Positions 59,597-64,000 of a stretch of DNA of 64,000 nucleotides are shown piece by piece; within the stretch, counting starts at the first letter, position 1, and every line of letters starts with the position of its first letter. The stretch is taken from positions 7,933,552 to 7,997,551 of the forward strand of contig NC_089740.1 in the NCBI RefSeq assembly GCF_035083965.1, in the 5' to 3' direction. The DNA is from Branchiostoma lanceolatum. Taxonomy: Eukaryota; Chordata; Leptocardii; Amphioxiformes; Branchiostomatidae. Below the pieces are notes generated by a model. It did no database searches and was not told where the DNA came from. It saw only the letters and a list, made by a program, of their open reading frames with translations. Position numbers and translations under genes: made by a program.

Positions 59597-61079
59597 GCTT
59601 TCCAGTGCCACTGCTTTGAAACAAAGGGTACTAGTTTGATATTGCTCATTTTTAGCTGTGACCTCGCTGTACAACAACTGTTTCATCCCCCCATATTTGG
59701 TGAATACTAGCATACAGAACAAACATGTGTAAACTAATACTTATCAGGCACATCAGGACTAGGACTACGGCCTATAAACTGCGTAAATAGGCTCCTTCCT
59801 AACAATCGTCCATTGACTCCAGTCCCTTCACGACAAGAAATACTGACCAGCCTCTAGCCGGATAGAGCTCTTGTTGACTTGTCAAAGACTGGAGCTGTAC
59901 AGTCGAAAAGTAAGTCCACAGTTTGTGTGGTGGAAATTATAGTTCAAACTTGTCCCAGAATGACTTGTACCAGCACAGATGAACTTTCAAGCTCAGAGCT
60001 CTTGTTGTTTTATGCACAACACCAAAGCTTTCTTATGTTACAACCACTTCGTTTGTTTCAATTTCTTTATGCAAACAACCTTAAGCTTCCCTCGTCACAA
60101 ATCGAATATTCCGAAAGAACAAACCTAAAAAAAATGTAATGCTAAAGAAAACAAATTACTGGCGAAGATTGCTCAGCTGTTGTCAAAACAGCTAATTTTA
60201 AGACAGATATTGTCTTGATAGACATGCTCTTATTAATTTAAACACGAACCTTTCTATACCGGCTTAGACGTTCTAGGTATCAATTTCGTGAAAACGGAGG
60301 TATTGTAGTCACTTGGTGTGTTTGCTTGTAATTGTGTGTCTAGGTGTGTGTGCTCGCAATTATATGAATACCAATATCGCAGAGAGGCATGCGGCAACAT
60401 GTAACTAGTAAGAGTGGTTTGGGTCATTTGTACGGATGGCAAACCATATTGTCACATCTTGACATAAACATCGTTTGCCATCGTGAATCCGTTCTGCTTC
60501 GATAGTATCTATTTCTGTACTAGACTGATACGAGAGAGAAACTTTGATTCGCGATAGCGATCACGTTTACAATTAACGCAGTACGGAGTTGAAAAATGAA
60601 TTGTTCCCTTTACCGTAGTACAGACAGACTTGTGTACAACACTAAACTATAGTAGAACATTTTCTTTGGCCGGCGGAAGTAAGCAACTTGTCCAATATTG
60701 TGACGTGCAATATGTCATTCAATTACATCTAAAAAGCTTAAGCGTTGCGCCTTAGACAATTGTTGTGCCTGGGACGCATTTGGACCTTGAGCTGAGCTTC
60801 CCTGCCGAAGTGCCCAAAAGTCGGTAGGTGGCGTTGTGCGGTCTTGTATTGCGCAACACCTCTTCGTAAGATAGTGATTCGCGGATGGTGACCTCCTGAC
60901 CTCTCTCGGCTTGTTGCTTTGTTTGCTTGATCTATTTGCACTGAGCGCAACGCAACAATTGAGAATAGGGTCCAAAGTGCGAGCTTGTGCGTAACTACGG
61001 TAAGGTGTCCATAACGGCGAAGGGAGGTGAATCAACTTTTAAAACGGTCGGATTTAAAGAAGCTACACAGAGAAGAACG

Positions 61080-62597
61080 ATGGTAAGTGAAGGTTTGCCA
61101 AACATTTCCTCTTTACAAAGCCACCAGATATTTGCTGCTACTTAACACAGAATTTTGGAAACCTGCAGGTCGATTATATCTCTTTTATCTTTTATTATCT
61201 TTTTCAGTGCATTATTTATATCCTTTTAAGATCTTTGTTGATCAATTCCTTGACCGTTTCACAGTTGAGCCTCCTGGTTCCAATTAGTTGGTAACTACTA
61301 ATGAGACCCCTGTTCGAATCCGGGAAGGGTATCCTTGTTGGAGCCGCACCGTCTTTCGGGAGAGACATAAATGGGGGTCCCGTGTTCGAGGAGGTGCCAT
61401 GAGCGCGTTACAACAGCCTCATACTCAGATGGGTACCTACTGGCTGTAATAATGCAACCAGCAGAACATTAACATTGCTACGATCGTACGGTTCATGGGT
61501 CGGGCACCAGGCTGCGTAGATGAGCGTGTTCCGAGACAAAAGTGCTGAAATTTCCCACGATCATTAATTTGTTGTTGGTGTTGTTTTTTCGCGACGCTCT
61601 CTGGGAGCGAGTACATTTAATAGTATACAATTGTGTTCTCTCTACAAGAATTCCAAATATTGGATAGGAATTCTTCCCGCACTCCACAGGAATGCATACT
61701 GTGGAATACCCAGTCGAGAAAGTGTGTCACCCCCCTCCCCCTTTGCGTAATGAAAATCCCCGGGACAGTAAACTAGGTCACATACGTCAAAAATAGTTAC
61801 TCATTGTCAAGCAACTGGATAAAATTTTGAAACAGTCAGACGTTTCAGACAGCATATCCGCCATCTTTCGTCAGTCACTAAGGAAAGATCTGGCAGAACC
61901 AGGTTTTATACTAAATCTTTGAAGGTCACATACGTTCAATTACGTAACCATATGCTTAGGTCCCAATTGGAAAAGAGGGCCCCGCCGGGAAGTCCACAGG
62001 ATTTTTTTGCGTGTGCGCATATTCAGGCGTGACCCCTACGTCTCTCCGTGGGACACCTTGCGGTTGCCGGGCTATTTTGGGGGCCGGCCGGTACCCCGAA
62101 TCATTTTAACTCGGACTTTAAATGCTTACCTATAGGCATCCCTAACTCTGTCATCAGTGTTGGGAACATGTCCGCTTCTAAACTGCCCTGTTGTCTAGAC
62201 GAAAAACGAACACGATCTACATAGAGGTAGTGTTCAAGAATAAACATTGAATGAAAAAAAAAACACAGCAAAAAACAATCTGAAGAAGCACGACATCAAA
62301 AAGATGGCCCGGAACCGAACTGATTGGAGACGAAACTCGACCCAACGTTGATTAGAATAAATTATTTAGAAAGTATTTGATAAAGTATGACAAAATTCAG
62401 TGATCTTTTCTCTTTATTGAAAGGGGGACGGCGGGTTGACAGTAAGGGAAGCGAAACATGACGACTACGAGGCCGTGATGAAGATGGCTCGACCGGACAC
62501 CTTCCGTGACGGTTTCGACTACCTACCAGCCAGGTTTCACCAGTATGTGGATGATCCGGACGTTTTCATCATCATGGCAGAAAGTGGCGACAGCCTG
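61080..62597 (+). pseudogene. NAT16-like copy C, only exons 1-2 present in the window
   Basis: The ATG exon is 61080-61082 and exon 2 is 62424-62597 (open, same phase, ending GDSL then GTAAGT). Exons 3 and 4 would be expected near 63.5 and 64.3 kb, but the unit breaks at 63,474. It is either a truncated pseudogene or a gene split by a large insertion whose remainder lies past the right edge. Exon 2 itself carries no disabling change. Confidence 0.65.
61263..61440 (+). repeat. tRNA-derived SINE in intron 1 of unit C
   Basis: Array copy of the same SINE. Its B-box-like GTTCGAATCCGGG is the least degraded of the three. Confidence 0.75.
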
Positions 62598-63076
62598 GTA
62601 AGTACGTGGGCATGATTTTATCTAGTGATACACAATTTTGTACTTTTGGGGGGGCTGGCCGGCGAGTTGAGATTAACAGGTCCAAAGACAGTGGATTGCT
62701 TGCTTTCGCCCCACCATGGAATTGACCTCCTTCCGTGAAGGATCTTGGTGACATTTTTCGGTGTTGTTGCAAATAAATGAAAAGTGGATCATAGTCATAA
62801 TGATTCGATACTAGCGTTCTACATTGAGAAAAAAGGGGGCGTTGTCACAGATAAGGGTAAATGTTTAACCGAACAAGTAGGACACTAAATGGAAATAATG
62901 TATGCGATTAGTAATTATACACTGGTCCAGAACACTGCAATGTGGCAAGAATACACTACTAAAGATGACACGAAGCTTGTAAATCTCCCCAGAATAACGA
63001 TTATATTAGTTGTATTACGACCAATTTAAGTTGGTCTAGTGGGCCAGGACTAGCTTCATATGAGACCACATATACC

Positions 63077-63172
63077 TATTCTCCAAGCAAGGATTTCGGT
63101 TGTGTGGGAGGCAGACGTAAAAAAACCCGGCCACTACTACCCCACAAGACCGAAACCTCTGCTTGGAGAATA
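63077..63172. mobile_element. 96-bp hairpin-family MITE in intron 2 of unit C, empty site in unit B
   Basis: Ends TATTCTCCAAGCAAGGATTT and AACCTCTGCTTGGAGAATA. It is flanked by ACATATACC and ATATATACC. Unit B has a single ATATATACC at 57492-57500 with the surrounding sequence continuous, so the insertion made a 9-bp duplication. Confidence 0.9.
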
Positions 63173-63474
63173 ATATATACCAGTACAATTGATTTGATAT
63201 GAATCTTGAAAAGGAGGAGTTATCAGCAAACAATGAAGTGATCTGGTTCAATGGACAGTGAACACTGTGGTTATTGGTACACATGAATCACATGTTGTTT
63301 AGGTATATGATTTATATTTTCCAAACTTTTCCCATTTTCACCACAGTACACAAGTTAACCACCGAAAGCGGTTGATTCCACGACCGTTTAAGTCAACAAT
63401 CCACGGTATTTGGATATGACGTCACAGTCGCCCAAAAGTTTCAACATGGAGATTCTAAAAACGACAGAAAACAA

Positions 63475-64000
63475 GAGTTCCGCGACCTCATATCTCCAAA
63501 AACAATTCTATTTATGCAAATGACTTACATATCAACATGATATATGCTTAATCATTAACACCTTTATCTTACTTACACATGTTGCAATATTGAAAGTCCT
63601 ATAATTTTCCAATTTGATGAATTTCGGTGTTTTTGCATTAATTATGCAAATCAGGAATTTACGTCCATAATTGGTATCTGTTGATGCTCCACTTTCAATA
63701 AACTGCATATGTTAATGCATTTGAGTCTTATAATGGAAAACACTGCAACTGTAAATTATCCTCATTATCTATGCAAATTAAGTCAAAATTAGCATAATTT
63801 GCAATTCACTGTGTATATCTCTGTCTAAGCTAACCGCATGCTAAATATCATGGAAATCCGTTGTTCCTTTGTCCAGTTATTCCCCTTAGAAGATTTTCAC
63901 AATAACGCCCCTGCAGTTCCAGAGCAAGCTGCTAGGGGCCCAAACCAACACCATTTCTTAGTTACATCACAAGTTATCTGCCATTAAAAAATCAAGACTA
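63475..64000. other. Sequence beyond the unit C break; interspersed repeat at the far end
   Basis: AT-rich, with recurring TATGCAAAT/ATTATGCAAATCA phrases and, from about 63,890, the block AACGCCCCTGCAGTTCCAGA, GCTAGGGGCCC of the dispersed family at 40.4 kb. It looks like the left part of a repeat inserted at, or replacing, the rest of unit C. Confidence 0.55.

Larger units (their letters stand above)
55147..60748. repeat. Segmental duplication unit B (5602 bp)
   Basis: A collinear copy of unit A, differing by small indels and lacking the exon-4 fragment in intron 1. Exon 4 and about the first 240 bp past the stop are nearly identical to unit A, whereas introns differ visibly more. Confidence 0.93.
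60749..63474. repeat. Segmental duplication unit C, truncated
   Basis: Collinear with units A and B through the 5' flank, ATG exon, intron 1 with SINE, exon 2 and most of intron 2. Similarity stops at about 63,474, within GACAGAAAACAA, and unrelated AT-rich sequence follows. Confidence 0.9.

Noticed and set aside
1-64000. CRISPR arrays, operons, phage or integron structures
   Set aside because: Nothing of the kind. Tandem repeats here have no spacer logic, and the spliced genes show a eukaryotic genome.

Overview
The window looks like genomic DNA from an invertebrate chordate, most likely a cephalochordate (amphioxus, Branchiostoma type). It has GT-AG spliced genes, families typical of chordate and deuterostome genomes (BTB-kelch, RING/B-box/NHL, SDR9C, Ly6/uPAR, NLR-type LRR, NAT16-like acetyltransferases), and a very high load of small non-autonomous transposons, tRNA-derived SINEs, microsatellites and minisatellites. 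The species call is inference from gene content; no diagnostic marker is present.

Layout. 1-20 kb is gene-rich and every gene is on the minus strand: a KLHL-type BTB-BACK-kelch gene cut by the left edge, with a 5' UTR exon near 2.34-2.45 kb; a short TATA-driven two-exon gene for a secreted peptide precursor ending in an amidation-type tail; a six-exon short-chain dehydrogenase (330 aa) whose 5.9-kb third intron contains a complete intronless TRIM-NHL gene on the same strand; and a four-exon Ly6/uPAR-mucin-transmembrane receptor-like gene with a coding minisatellite. 20.1-42.7 kb (about 22 kb) has no convincing coding sequence and is a patchwork of MITEs, SINE pieces, tandem arrays and a degenerate interspersed repeat. 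42.76-46.72 kb (plus strand) is a two-exon gene of 1243 codons. It resembles the C-terminal half of an NLR (post-NACHT helical domains plus ribonuclease-inhibitor-type LRRs), but the nucleotide-binding core is missing and an acidic, serine-rich segment sits in its place. 49.6-63.5 kb is a tandem triplication of a 5.55-5.60-kb unit, each carrying a NAT16/histidine-acetyltransferase-like gene. Units A and B are intact; unit C breaks off at about 63,474.

The genes do not form one pathway. Three are plausible innate-immune or surface-recognition genes (TRIM-NHL, LU-mucin, NLR-like LRR). The most unusual points are the NACHT-less NLR-like protein, the degenerate acetyl-CoA loop in the duplicated GNAT-like genes, the exon fragment lodged in intron 1 of unit A, and a hairpin MITE family whose 9-bp target-site duplication can be read from filled and empty sites inside this window.
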